Made by a program: the position numbers and the translations under genes. The notes under the pieces were generated by a model. The model saw only the letters and a program-made list of their open reading frames with translations. It made no database searches and was not told the DNA's origin. From positions 124,001 through 188,000 of the forward strand of contig QPMI01000401.1 in assembly GCA_004431415.1 (NCBI GenBank): DNA of 64,000 bases, in the 5' to 3' direction. Each line of letters begins with the position of its first letter. The first letter of the stretch is position 1. Origin of the DNA: Cyanophora paradoxa. Taxonomy: Eukaryota; Glaucocystophyceae; Cyanophorales; Cyanophoraceae. This document shows, piece by piece, positions 33,792 to 45,205 of the stretch.

Positions 33792-34492
33792 TGCTTCAGT
33801 TATCAAATCCGCACGCTGCATAGTATTGGTGATGCCGCTATGCAGCTTAATCTGAAGCTTCAGCGCGGCCAGTTTCTCGCGATTCAAATTTAAATCATGA
33901 TATCGATCATGAGGCGCGATGTAGACGCTGCAGTGCGCCTGCACATATTTCTCTACAAGGGCGCCCGGTGGATACCGCCTCAGCTCAACGTCCAGGACGA
34001 GCCACCCTACGATCGCGAGTCATAATTAGCTGGAACAAGCTGACGCCATACAGATGCACGAGCACCGCAAATGTCAGAATCTAATAGCCGAAGAGTTTTC
34101 ACTTCTGTAACGAACTGGGCGAACGTCCAATGAGGAGCCGCGGAAAGCGCGTAAACGACCAGCTTGCGCCTCGCCAGGTCGAAGATGTGCGCGAAAATGA
34201 TGCGCGCATGCATTTGCGCGGCATGCGGGATCGCGCGCGCCCGGCGGCCGCATGCACTCTCGCTAACTGCTGCTAACCGCAAGTATACGTAACGCTCGTG
34301 CGCCGATTGAATTTCGACCGAATTTCGACCGAACTGGGCCCGGCCCTCCTCTCCTCCTTCGAATCTCGAATCACCTTCTCCTCCGAGGCTCCGGGCCTCT
34401 CTTAAGCTTTCCAGAAGGTTGCCAAGTTGAGGCCTCTCGACCCCAGGGTACGCCTCTATCGATATCGGTACGACACGGGCCGCCAGCCGCAC
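33792..34492 (-). CDS. Unrecognised protein, two exons
   Basis: The first open stretch (34492-34007) encodes MRLAARVVPISIEAYPGVER, then IIFAHIFDLARRKLVVYAL and FAQFVTEVKTLRLLDSDIC. The second, after an acceptor near 34004 (GTAG), encodes GWLVLDVELRRYPPGALVEK and CSVYIAPHDRYHDLNLNREK. It ends ADLITEAQL at 33792. Protein-like composition in DNA with lower GC than other genes suggests real coding. No family is recognised. It could be two unrelated open stretches. Confidence 0.33.
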
Positions 34493-34529
34493 GAGCTCGA
34501 GGGACTTTTAAAAAAATGCGACTAGGGGA

Positions 34530-34910
34530 ACAACGTGCCGGGCCTCTCTTCTTTCAAGCTTCGAAATTCCTTCCCACAACTCTCTCCCCTTCCCCGATTT
34601 CCGGATCTCGCCCCTCCCATCTCGAGCTCCCCTCCCACCCCGGCCCCCTCCAACCCTCTCCCCCTTCAGGCTTGATTACGGGCGTTGATTACTTCCGAAG
34701 TTCCTCTTCCTTTCTTTTCTCCTCAGGGCCTTTCTCGACGGGCGTTGGTTCCTTTCTTTCTTTCTTACCAGAAATCGACATCATCATCCAGAAAAGTCAA
34801 AAGCCGACCTTCTCTTCCTCGCTATTTTTTCGCCTTCCGGATCCCCAATCTCCTTCCTCTTCCTTCCTTTTCTCCTTTCCTGTCCCCCCCCCCCCTCCCC
34901 GCGCACAAAT
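34530..34910 (+). repeat. Pyrimidine-rich tract
   Basis: About 380 bases are dominated by C and T on the plus strand, including CCTTTCTTTCTTTCTTACC and a C9 run near 34887. It may be a polypurine/polypyrimidine structure-forming region, or intron or UTR of the downstream minus-strand gene. Confidence 0.6.
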
Positions 34911-35117
34911 TTGCAATTGAATTAAAATGAGCCCTGCTCGCGACTGCCTAGGGTGGGGCGAGGGGTAGGATCCGGAGGAGGCGGGGGGCGATCTCGAGTG
35001 CCGGCGGGGGCACGGTTGAGAGAAGCCGCCCGATCGCAAAGCTAGCGCGCCGGCGAGCCGCGCTGGAGGGACGATGGGAGCATCTGCGGCGCCGGCGCGG
35101 CGCGACGTCGAAATCGG

Positions 35118-35150
35118 GGGGGGGGGGGGGGAGGGGGGGGGGTAGTGCAC
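35118..35150 (-). repeat. G-rich run (C-rich on the sense strand)
   Basis: G tracts broken by single A lie near the 3' end of the minus-strand transporter gene. The complementary strand is the C-rich strand typical of introns here. Confidence 0.6.
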
Positions 35151-35789
35151 GTAGCCGGAGCGGAGGGAGTGGGGGAAGGAGCCGACGTGGCTGTCGCGGC
35201 GGCGCAGGGAGCCCACCGCGTCCTGCGAGGATATTCGAATAAGGTACTCCGGAGGGCAGAGGGGAATGTGGAGCTCGAGGGGGGTACGGCACCTGGCCAT
35301 GGCCATGGGATCCGGAGCCGCCGTGGAGGCCGTGCGCGTGGGGGTCGCGCCTGCGGCCGGCGGTGGGCAGCGGCTCCCGCTCGCGCCGCTGCCCCTCCTC
35401 GCCCCTGCTCGAGCGAGGGGTGAGCGCGCGGCGCGGCGGCGGACGCCGAGGCGGCCGCGGCCGTTAAGGGTGCGCACGCGGCCGGCGCGAGGAGCGCGGA
35501 GGTGGCCAGGGGCGGCGGGGCCGGAGACCCGGCCGGGGTCGTCTGGTACGTCGTCTCGGGCTCGAGATCTGCGCCCCGCCGCGCGATCAAGGCCTCAGGC
35601 CTTAGCTTAGCGCGCGGGGCACGGGTCACGAGGCCGGGCGGGCGGGCGGGGGGCACCCGTGTCGAGCGCGCTGGCGCTGGAATCGTCCAGATCTGCGCGC
35701 GCGGGGGGGAGGGCGGGTCGCGATCGGTCAGAACCGGGGTCCGGGGGCCTAGATCTAAAGAAGGCTCGAAGGAGGTGGGGGGCGGACCC

Positions 35790-38721
35790 TCCGAGTCGGC
35801 GGCGAGCTCGCTGCGGTTGTAGACGATCGTGCCGGTCACCATGATCACGAAGCCGAGCTGCGCGGGGCGGGGCGGGAGGGAGTGAGGCGGCGAAGGCAAA
35901 GGAGCTCGAGCGAGGGGGGGTGGGGCCGCCGGGCGGGCGCGCGGGGCGGGGCCGGGGCTCGCCAGCTGGGTGAAGGAGCCGCGCCCCCACTTCTCGCCGT
36001 ACTGCCCGTCGGAGACGGCGTAGTAGAGGGTGAGGCCGATGACCCAGGCCGCGAGCGTCCGCATCGTCTCCAGCAGCATCCGGTGGATCGCCGAGAGGCC
36101 CTGCGTCACTGCCCGCCGAGTGGGGGGGGGGGGAGGGGGGGGTAGGGGCGGACGCACCGCACATGGCGAAGTAGTTGTAGAAGAGCGTCGCGACGACGTC
36201 CAGCGCCTGCCGCCCCGCCCCCCGGCCGCCCCGCCTCGTGAGCAAGCGGCGGGGCGGGCGGGGGGGGGAAGGGGGGGGGAGGGGGGGGGGGGGGAGAGGG
36301 CGGCAGTGCGGCCGCGGGCCACGCTCATTATAAGACAGGCCGAAGCTTAGCCAGGCTTAGCTAATGAATCGTACGGTGGGGTAGGCTTGGCTAGACACGA
36401 GCCGAGGCGCGCGGAGCTCGCGATCGTGCGCGGGGCGGGGCGGGCGGGGCGGGCGGAAGGGAGAGAACGGGGGACGCCACTGCTTCTAGAGCAGGAGCTC
36501 GCCTAGCTGGCGCCTCCGCCAGACCCCGCTCCTAGCTGGGGACCCGGGTCCCCAGCCTCTATCCTACGGGGCGCACGTTGAGGGCGATGAGGGCGCCGCT
36601 GTTGGCGATGAGCCGCATCGAGTCGAACGAGTTCTCGAACGAGCCCTGCGCGGCGGGGCGGGGGGCCCGGGAAGCGCGCGGCGTCGGAGAAGTCGACGCC
36701 GCGTAGCGCAGGCAAGGCGAGGCCGCGGCCGTGCGGCCCGCTCATGATCAGTCTAGAGCTATGTATTCGGAGCCGCGGCATCGGCATCGGCGTGGGCGTC
36801 GGACCTCGTCGTCGCCCGGGATGAGCTGGGCGAGGGGCAGGGCGAGGAGGAGGCAGACGGCCGTCCCGTAGACGCCCTCCCACCCCACCACCTCCAGCGG
36901 CTCCATCTGCGGCGGCACGGGCGAGGTCCGACGGTCAGCCCGGAGGCCTCTATACAGCTAGGATCTCATTATTGTGGAGCGGCCGAGGGGCGAGCTCAGC
37001 CCCGGCTCATGCATCGCGGGGTCGATCGCGAGGGAGGCGGGCCTCGGAGGGCCCTGGATCTAATTTGAAGTGCGGGGCCGGAGGCCCAGGCTAGGCCCGC
37101 TGGCTGGAGGGCCCTGGATCTAATTTCAAGTATGGGGCGGCGGGGGAAGTCTCAAGGCGGGCCTCGATGTGCTGGAGGAGGTACTCCTCGATGACCATCT
37201 GGAAGGCGTGCACCATCTGTCTGCGCTCACGGTCGCGGGGGCGGGGGCGGGGGCGGGGGCGGGGGCGAGGGCGTCGGGTGCGAGCCACGGGGCGGGGGCG
37301 GGGCGCGCGCTGGGGCGCACGAGACGAGGATGAGGCCGATGCCGAAAAGCTCGTCCGCCCGCGCCTCCTCCGTCTAGGGGGAGAGGTCAGGCCTAGGGGG
37401 AGATCTAGAAGGGGGCAGGGGGGCCAGGGGGGGCAGGGGGGGCGGGGCACCGAGACGCCGTCGCCACCCTCGGCGTTCAAGCCCCCCGCGATGCCCACCA
37501 GCGTGATCCCGATCACGCACAGCACGAGCCCTGCCGCCGGCGTCGCGGGGGACTCGGAGGCGGGCGGGCGGGCGGGCGGGCGGGCGGGCGGGCCGGTGCA
37601 GTGGTACTTGTCGAGGCGGCGGCCGAGGAAGAGGACGGAGAAGAGGGCGCAGAAGACGAGGTTCGCCCCGTTCAGCGTCTGCGCGCGCCGCCCTGCCGCC
37701 TCAGACAGACCGGAACCGGGGGAGGGGGGTGGGAGGTGGGGGAGGGGGGGAGGGGGGGCGGGGCAGCATGGGGGCGGCCGGGGAGAGGAAGGGGGGGAAA
37801 GGGGATGCGGGGAGGGTGTTAGGCGGGGGCGGGGGGGGGGGGGGGGAATGAGTGTGGGGGCCGGGTGGATAGGGAAGGGCGCGCGGGGAGGGGGAGGGGG
37901 GGGGAGAAGGAGAGTGGGGCCGGGTGGAGAGGGAAGGGCGCGCGCGCGCGGGCGGGGGGGGGGGGCGGGGGGGGGCTGAACCTGGTTGATGGATACAGTC
38001 GCTGCAGGGGCCGGGCCGAGAGCCGGGGCCGATGTGAGGCAAGGGAGGCAGAGACGGCAGAGGCGGCGGGGCGGGGGCGGGGCGGGCCGGGGCGCGCGCA
38101 CTGTAGACGAGGCCGGACATCATCAGGAGCGTCGCGAGGAGGTCCGTCAGGGCGGGGACGAGCGCGAGGAGGACCTGCGCTCCCGCCGCCGGGCGCCCCG
38201 CGCGCGCCGCAAACCCGTCAGGCTCCCGTGACGCTCGCGCCGCGGCGCGCCCATCGGCGCCGCAGAGGCCGCGGCGCACGCGGCGGCGGTGGTGCTTGTG
38301 CTTGGGCGTCTCCGGCCGGTCCGGCGTCTCCCGATCGGCGCCCTTCAGCGGCTGCCGCTCGGGGTCCGCCGCCGCGCGCCGCGCTTGCCGCTGCTTGAGC
38401 CACAGCAGCGGGAAGCAGAAGCACATCGAGGCGAACATCGTCATCGTCAAGAACCTGCGCGAATGAGACTCGTGCATTTCGGAAGCGAGCGCTGAAGCGA
38501 GCGTCGCAATTCACCATGGCTTCTCGAAGTTCTTGGGCTGTCCCGAGAGGCCCGTGGATTCGACCTGCTCTAACCCGCGTAAATGCAAGGTGCGCCATGC
38601 GCGACGCGCCTGGTCATGGGCGCCCCGGCGCGCGCGCCTCGAAGATCAGCTTCGCCGTGAGGCTGATGATGGTGCCGAAGACCAGCAGACCCGCTATAGG
38701 GAGCAGCACGCTCGTTCCCAT
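35790..38721 (-). CDS. SLC35F6-like drug/metabolite transporter
   Basis: Eleven minus-strand exons match the SLC35F6 family (TMEM/EamA fold, about 10 helices). The start is ATG 38721 (MGTSVLLPIAGLLVFGTIIS, LTAKLIFE). Exon 2 has FASMCFCFPLLWLKQRQA, a His/Arg-rich loop and LALVPALTDLLATLLMMSGL. Next come NGANLVFCALFSVLFLGRRL, VLCVIGITLVGIAGGLNAE, ELFGIGLILVSC, MVHAFQMVIEEYLLQHIEA, EVVGWEGVYGTAVCLLLALP, SFENSFDSMRLIANSGALIA, DVVATLFYNYFAMC, IHRMLLETMRTLAAWVIGLT and LGFVIMVTGTIVYNRSE. The paired VFLGRRL-type and VIEE-type motifs and the terminal GTIVYN are family landmarks. It is a lysosomal or endomembrane transporter in animals, with an unknown substrate here. The frame stays open to 35042 as a Pro/Ala-rich tail that may be partly intron. 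Intron 1 starts with GC (GAG|GCGCGC). Confidence 0.85.
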
Positions 38722-41190
38722 GGTAGCCGCGGCCGGTTGTAGCTATAGCGCGCGCGCGCGCGCGGCGGCAAGCAGGTGAACGATACGTATACCGATGCCC
38801 CTCCCGATGATCCGAGCAACGAGACGTAGCTGCAGGCGGGACGTGCGGCGCTTGCTGCTGCTCGGCGCACGGCGTAGATCGCCGGTCGCTTCGCTGCCGG
38901 CGTCATATGCTCGGCGTGCGAATATGCTGTACCCATCTGTCTTCGTTCGCAGCCTGCGCGCCGCGTTTTTCATTCACTCGAAACAATCGCTTTTTTATTC
39001 ACTCGAAATTTTTCTTGCTTGCGCTAGCGCTTGCGCTTGCGCTAGCGCCTCGCCGCTTCCCTAAGCCTGCACAGTCTGCACTGCTTGCAATTTGCAACTG
39101 CAACATGTGCAACTGATATAATTAAAGCTTGCTAATTGCCCGACCTCTAAAACGCCGCGCCGGCAGTATACGTAGGCCCGGTACCGGTCGCCCCGGCCGC
39201 GGCGCTACGCGAATTCGAATGACGTCGACGTCGACGTTGACGTCGACACTTCGCCCTCACGCCGCGGTACGTATACGTACTAGATCTTTGACTCGCCCCC
39301 GCTCTCTGCTCGTCTCAGGATGTGCAATTTGCAAGGTGGGGTCTAATTGAAACATGACAATTTCGAATTCAAGCAATGTGTTCGTCCTGTCGAAAATAGC
39401 TGCAGGGCACTGCCATATATACCAGACCAGAAAGCCTGACGATCGCGCAAGCCTGCGTCGCCGCGCGTCACGCCCCCGCCCCGCCCGCCGATCGCGCGCG
39501 AGCCACGCCGCCGCGCGCGCGCCGCGCCCGCGCGGCCGCCGCGCCCGCCGATCGCGCGAGCCGCGCCGCCGCGTCCCGCGCCCCCACCTCGCCCACGTGC
39601 ACCGGGCCTCGTCACCGCCTGGCGAGCCGTGCCACGTACGCATGCACCCAGCCCGCCACCCGCCGCGCCTTCCGGAGTCCGGGATCCGCCCCGCCCGGCC
39701 CGGGCCCGTCATGGCGTCGAGTTGCAGAGCCGGCCGCTGCGCGCTCCCGCCCCATTCATCATATAAGGAAGCGCGCGAGCCCCCGGCCCGTGCCCGGCCG
39801 CGGGTTAGCCGAGCATGCGCAGCCACATGCTGCGCCGCCCCTTATTCACAGCGGACCGGGTTATAGCAAAAGGATTTACCGCTTAGACAGCGTGACAGAC
39901 AATTGCAATCCGACGGGCCGGGTATATATCAAAAGCGCGTAGCAGGGGAGAAGAGCAGCTGCCCCCCCCCCCCCCTCCCCCCCCCCCCCCCCCCCCTCCC
40001 CGAAGCAAGCAAGACGCCCCCGCCCCTCCCTCCCCCCCGGCGCGCGCGCGCAAGAATTTTAAAGGAAGCAGGCAATTTCAAGACGCACCCACTGCGGCAT
40101 ACTAAAGATACTGTATACGTATTCACATTCCATATGCTACAAGCTTTTTGGTCAAGAGAAATTAAAGGAACCTCACGCGCACATTGTCTCAGATCTAGAG
40201 TCTGGCAAATGAATCTAAGCTTACATTTCGGCGACACCTTGATCATGAACATAAATTAAGCAGCCTGGGGATCGACAGAAATGAAATTCTACCGAAGAAA
40301 CTGTACATAGAGAAGCTTACGCATGCACATGAGAATACAAATATATATATATATATATGGAGCTCACAATAGCGCTAGCCAGACACTGAGTAGTGGCGGC
40401 TACCAACCTCGGCCTACGTATATACGTATCCGGATCCATATGCACCTCAAAGATCTAGATATCGATCTGGATATATATCGACACATAGCAAAATTAACAG
40501 CTATACATGCAGATGTTAGCAAGCAGAAATTGCATCCAAAAATGCACAATGCACCCTGCAGAAATTGCATTAAAATGTACATGTGGTCATGATGCATCAC
40601 GCGATCGAATTCGAAAACGATCGAAATAGCGCCGCCTACGGAAAATGAAAGAAGAAAATGGATCAAAGAATTTTCGAAGCGAGCGACGTTAACTTTGGCC
40701 TAGCTTTAGAACGAGCAATTGCAAATCACGAGAGCGCGACGCAAACGTCACCCTCAAATTCTACATCGCTCTCGAGAATGCGAGGGAGTGTGAGGGAGCG
40801 GGAGCGGCGGAGGAGGGCCAGGGATCGCGATCGCGAGGTCGACAGGCCCGGGGACGAGCTGAAAGCGGCGAGCATAGAGCCCCAGGCCCTTGCCGCCGCC
40901 GCCGCCGCCGCCGGCTGGAGCATGCCGGGCCCGAAAGAGCGGATTGCGGGGCGCGGCGCCGGCTTGACGAGCGCCTTCGGAGCTCGGAGGGGGCTGCCGG
41001 GGGGGGAGGGACCCGAGGCGGGCGATGGCAGGCCGGGGGGTGAAGACGCGCCGTAGAAAGCAGGGGATCCCGGGACGATCCCGCCCTTGCAGGGCCGCGA
41101 CTCGGACGGAAGGAAGAGCTGCAGGTGACCCCGAGGCACCGCCCCGAAAACAAAGCACAGGCGCTGGGGCAGGCGCTGCCGGTGGACGCC
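38722..41190. other. Intergenic region with no supported gene
   Basis: It starts with the likely promoter of the transporter gene. It then has a CG-alternating stretch (39430-39600), a long C run (39961-39999), an AT microsatellite (40340-40360) and AT-rich palindromic DNA. Arg/Ala-rich open frames at 39257-39866 look compositional. Confidence 0.45.
39961..39999 (+). repeat. Poly-C tract
   Basis: C runs broken only by single T. Similar runs elsewhere mark introns of plus-strand genes, but no flanking exons could be recognised here. Confidence 0.8.
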
Positions 41191-41199
41191 CTCGGGCCA

Positions 41200-41900
41200 T
41201 GAATTCGAATATGGCTCCGGGTCCGTTTCAATGGCCACCGTCCGGTTGCCGCTGATGCCCTCCCAGTCCATGCGGCCCGAAGACCGCAGAATAAAGCTGC
41301 GAAAGCGTCGGGTCGATATCAGAGACCCGGGTGACCGACGCACTGCGGCACGCCCTTTTCGCAACTAGAAATGGCCCGGCCCGGCGCGCGGCGGGGCGGT
41401 GGAAATGGCCCCTGACCGTTCAACGGTTAAGTTCAAGGTTGCATAGCATGAATTCAAATTGGCTTTAGGGTGCACTTGGATGTAATGATGACGCGACATG
41501 TACGTATACAGGTGCCGCGCTCGGGGATCACCGGATCGGCCGCGGGCGTTCCTGGACACGGCTCACCTCTTCAGCTCGACTTGCCATGGTCGCGTGTCGG
41601 CATCTGCTTCGGTGTCCCTCGCCAGCTCGAACTGCCCGCGCCACTTGGGCCAGCCACTTCCGTCGAGCCGCAGCGCCTTTGCATGCGCCATCGAAGTTCA
41701 TGATCAGAGTTTGCGGAATGCGTATACGCGGGGGCAGGGAAGACGGAGTCGGATGGGGCACTTTCGATGGCTGCCACGAGCCGAGCTCGGAAGCCGCGCC
41801 CGAGAGAGCGACGGTGTCCCCGAAGCGCGTGTCCTCGCAGTGTATCTCGACTTGCACCGTCACTCGCTGTGCGTTGCTCGAGGCCCCTAGACCTGCAACG
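41200..41900 (-). CDS. CBM20 starch-binding-domain protein
   Basis: Three minus-strand exons rebuild one CBM20 domain. Exon A (about 41890-41770) has RVTVQVEIHCEDTRFGDTVA and LSGAASELGSWQPSK. Exon B (about 41700-41595) has ALRLDGSGWPKWRGQFELAR and DTRPWQVELKR. Exon C (from about 41300) has FILRSSGRMDWEGISGNRTV and AIETDPEPY. The strand order, the G.W.P motif, the WEG.SGNR turn and binding-site tryptophans fit the family, which binds starch or glucan chains. Introns are GT-AG. The frame continues through a Pro/Ser/Ala-rich tail to about 40730, which may include intron. Start and catalytic domain, if any, are not seen. Algal CBM20 proteins include laforin-like phosphatases, glucanotransferases and stand-alone binders. 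Confidence 0.7.
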
Positions 41901-42239
41901 CGACGAGCCCGTCAATCGATTGCGCCGCATGCAGTGAAATCGAGAAATTGTCAAGAATCCGAACGCACCGAGATTGATTACGGGTTTTGCTCTGGTGGCA
42001 ACGGAGGCCGGGCCTGCGCATTCAGTCGCCGCACTTGCTACGACCAGGCAAGGGTCGTCGACGTCGAAATCGCCCCGAGCATCGTCAAAATCGCCCCGCA
42101 TCTGCAGCTGTGCATGCTCCGCGGCGATGTCGATATGCAGATATCCATGCATGATGTCCGACAGGTTGTATGCGTACATGTACATGCGCAGCTGCAGCTG
42201 CAGGCACTTGTATAACGCTAGCTGCAGATTAATATATAT

Positions 42240-43395
42240 TCAAGCCGTACAAGAGGCACTAGCGCTAGCTGTAACGGTATAGTGGGATCCCAGGTCTGCT
42301 GGGGATGATCACGATTCACGATCGATATCAGGGTTGATCGCGATCAGGGTCCTCAGGGAATAATTATAATGGGTCCGACGGGCCGTGCCTGTAAGTCTTG
42401 AAGGTCCGACGGGCACGCGCGCGGACTGACGCCGTCTAGATTCTAGATATCGTATACTACCTACGGGGGGTTAAACGTTCGCGCACTGCGCACTACGCAC
42501 TGCGCAGTGCCGCCTCATGATCAGGCCGAGTCAGCCGAGTGCGCAGGCCCTCAGCCGAGTCCGAGTCAGCAGTGACTCGGCACTGCGCACTACGCACTGC
42601 GCAGTGCCGCCTCCGGCCCTCATAATCAATCATGATCCGATCATCGGATGATCACTAGTACTGTCAGCCGGCGGCGTCCCGCCGTTGCCCGCCGGGCCGC
42701 CGGCGCCGGCGGGGAGACGCCGGGGAGACGCCGGGGAGTCGCGAACTTCGGAATCGCGATCGGGCGTCTGATTCGGGCCTCGGGAGTCGGGCCCTCGGCC
42801 CCAAGAGTTTTTTTGCGCAACTTGAAAATTCGGAATCGGATCCCCCATCGGGCCCCATGCCACGGTTGCCACCCAGGGGCCAGGCCCCAGGCCACCAGGC
42901 CCGGGTGCCCAGGGGCCAGGGCCCCAGAGGCCCCCAGGCCCCCAGTCCGGATCCGGACTCCGGACTCCGGACTAGTACTGTAGAACTAGTTATTTTAGCA
43001 CAGGAAAATAATTAGTACTTCGCCAAAAAATGCCACTTTAGCAGCTGGTGAAACTTTAATTTAGTAGGTCAGCGGACCGTCAGCCTTCGCAGGGCTTTTG
43101 TATGTCGGAGACGGGACTACCCCTACAATTTCTCGGCTTTAGCAGGCGGGAAAAATTTAGTAGAACGGCCTAAACTTTTAGTACTATAAATAAGCAGCCC
43201 ACTAAATATATCCAGCTCCGAGGCTCTCCAGTACTCCGGAGTCCGGACTCCGGACTCAACCGTTGAACAGTGCACGTGGCAACTTGGCATGGGCTTATCG
43301 CGGATGTCACATTGACTGTGACATTGTCACAGTGTCACAATTCGTCATGATCAGTGAATCGTCACCAATGTCACTGAGTCACGTGTACCGGTGCG
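42240..43395. other. Repeat-rich, gene-free DNA
   Basis: It contains the 97-bp-spaced duplicate at 42484-42613, GGGGAGACGCC-type tandem copies near 42710-42740, and inverted CCGGACTCCGGACT words at 42950 and 43240 flanking an AT-rich core. No exon seen. Confidence 0.5.
42484..42613 (+). repeat. Direct repeat of a 33-bp palindromic block
   Basis: The block starting CACTGCGCACTACGCACTGC occurs at 42484 and 42581. It includes the palindrome GCACTGCGCAGTGC. Confidence 0.85.
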
Positions 43396-43418
43396 TATAT
43401 ATATATATATATATATAG
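43396..43418. repeat. AT dinucleotide microsatellite
   Basis: A pure AT/TA run next to the first MITE-like element. Confidence 0.9.
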
Positions 43419-43477
43419 TAAATCGGGAGGTTAGGTTCAATAATAGGTAACTAAATTATAGGTTGTCGTTGTTATAA

Positions 43478-43697
43478 TTACTGTCAATGTACTATGTTAG
43501 ACGGGTATAAAGTTAGGCGTGGATAGACGAGGTAACCCATTCGAATTCGTCTAACTTAATCCCCGTCTAATCCCACTCGAACTGCCTAACGGGGGTATAA
43601 AGCTTTCGTCTAACTCGTCTAACTTTGTCCACGTCTTTCATGGTGGGTGGGCAAACGTCTAACTAAATACCCGCCTAACATAATACATTGACAGTAA
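43478..43697. mobile_element. MITE-like foldback element 1
   Basis: The ends are imperfect inverted repeats of about 40 bp: TTACTGTCAATGTACTATGT on the left, and the reverse complement of ATAATACATTGACAGTAA on the right. The interior repeats GTCTAAC several times in both orientations. It has no coding capacity. Size and TIRs fit a non-autonomous DNA transposon. Confidence 0.7.
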
Positions 43698-43863
43698 CCT
43701 TACCCACGTCGATTGAGCTCCGCGAATCGTCGCCGCCGTTTCTTCGTGCCACGGTCACGGGGTGCTCGGCAAGCTGCAGCCTGCAGGACCGGACTACCGG
43801 TAGCCGGCGGTAGGCTGCAGGCGGTCGACGGCTGCGCATGCTACCGCCACCTACCGGTTTAGA

Positions 43864-44107
43864 GCCTACTACTGTAGGAATGCTTAAATTGCCGTGTAGT
43901 TAAATTGACGAATTCGACCAAAACCGGAATTGCCTTGGCGATAAATTGCAATGTTGCTGGGGGTAGGGGCTTTCTTAGGCCGCCATACTATGATAGAGCG
44001 AAAGCCTGGATTCGGCAATTTATCGCCACGGCAATTCCGGTTTTGGGCGAATTCGGCAATTTTACTGCACGGCAATTTAAGCCGTCCTACAGTACTTAGT
44101 AGTAGGG
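43864..44107. mobile_element. MITE-like foldback element 2
   Basis: Arms of about 85 bp (43864-43950 and 44014-44107) are inverted copies. Both contain CTTAAATTGCCGTG, CCAAAACCGGAATTGCC and GGCGATAAATTGC in opposite orientation. The loop is about 60 bp. The ends read CTACTACTGTAGG and, inverted, CTACTACTAAGTACTGTAGG. It has no coding capacity. Confidence 0.75.
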
Positions 44108-44989
44108 CCCCAAGAATTCGAAGCGAAAGGCGCCATTCGATCTCCGCCAACGCCTTGCGAATAATTGTGACCCTCCAAGGGCCAAGGCCAAGGCTAAAAC
44201 GTTACGAAAAAACGAACGTCTCTTTAAAAGTTTTTCTTCTAGGAACCGTCACAACCGTGTGACCGACACTGACCGTCGCCGGACCGACGCCGGTCCGTCG
44301 GAAGATCGACTCGGAACGTCACGGCCCAGAGTCACGGCCCTCACGGGGCCGTTGGACTGTCACTTGAGCTTGCGGGTTTTTTAATTACTTCGAATTCCGC
44401 TGCTTGAAGTTCTCAGAGTCTGCAACTTAAAAGACTGCAAGACTCTGGAACTTAACGCGTACGGTATGAAATTTCGGCGCGGCACCGGGCAACTTGCGGG
44501 CAAGTTGCGGGCCTAACTTGCGGCATGCCATGATGCGCAAACACTCAGGCTGCCAAAGTTCATGAGCAGCCATTGCCAGCCAAACAGCCCGCAAACTTTT
44601 GAAACCCACTTATAATTAAGCCTGATCATTGATCATATAAATAGTGATATATACATCAACATACCGGATCATCGGTCCGGATGTCAGCGGATGATACCGC
44701 ACATGACTTCAACGGTTGGCTCAGCGGCTATTACGCCGGCTAATACGCCGGCTATAGCTACGACTTAAGCTTGCAATTGGCGTGGCCAACATTGACGTCG
44801 ACGTCACGACGTCGACCACGTCATCGGATCCGGCCCGGGATCCGGAGTCGATTCATCCCAAGCTCCCAGAAGTCCCAGCAGGCCTAATCATTGAATGCCC
44901 AATTATACCACCGCCGTCTACCAGGTACCGGTATGCTATATATATACACATATAATTGTGATTGATCATGACCGCCCATCGCGATTTTT
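44108..44989. other. Gene-free DNA
   Basis: Short palindromes and CCGACG/CGGTC-type words. No exon chain seen. Confidence 0.5.
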
Positions 44990-45205
44990 TTGGGGGGAAT
45001 TACCGGCCAGTGGCGGGCCTGGCGGCACTGGCGGCCACAGCCTCTAGTCTACTCCAGCACTGTGGGGGCGTATACAGCATAATACAGGCAAGGTGGCCTT
45101 TAGGTGGGGACTGATCGTCACTGATTCGTCAGTGATTGATCGGAATTATGTGGAACGGGCGGGATTCAAAGGCGTGATTCTCATCGCAGGGCGATTCGAT
45201 CGCGA
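44990..45205 (-). repeat. SINE-like dispersed repeat, longest copy
   Basis: It matches the 5570-5722 copy over ATTACCGGCCA, CACAGCCTCTAGTCTACTCC, GGAATTATGTGGAACGGGCG and ATTCTCATCGCAGGGCGATT. It carries two extra inserts, a GGCGGCACTGGC-type duplication and a CTGATCGTCACTGATTCGTC segment. Confidence 0.7.

Noticed and set aside
39257-39866. Long Arg/Ala-rich frames on both strands
   Set aside because: The region is a CG-alternating low-complexity tract that keeps several frames open by composition.
44427-44609. 60-codon open frame with a protein-like look
   Set aside because: Isolated in palindromic repeat DNA with no supporting exons.
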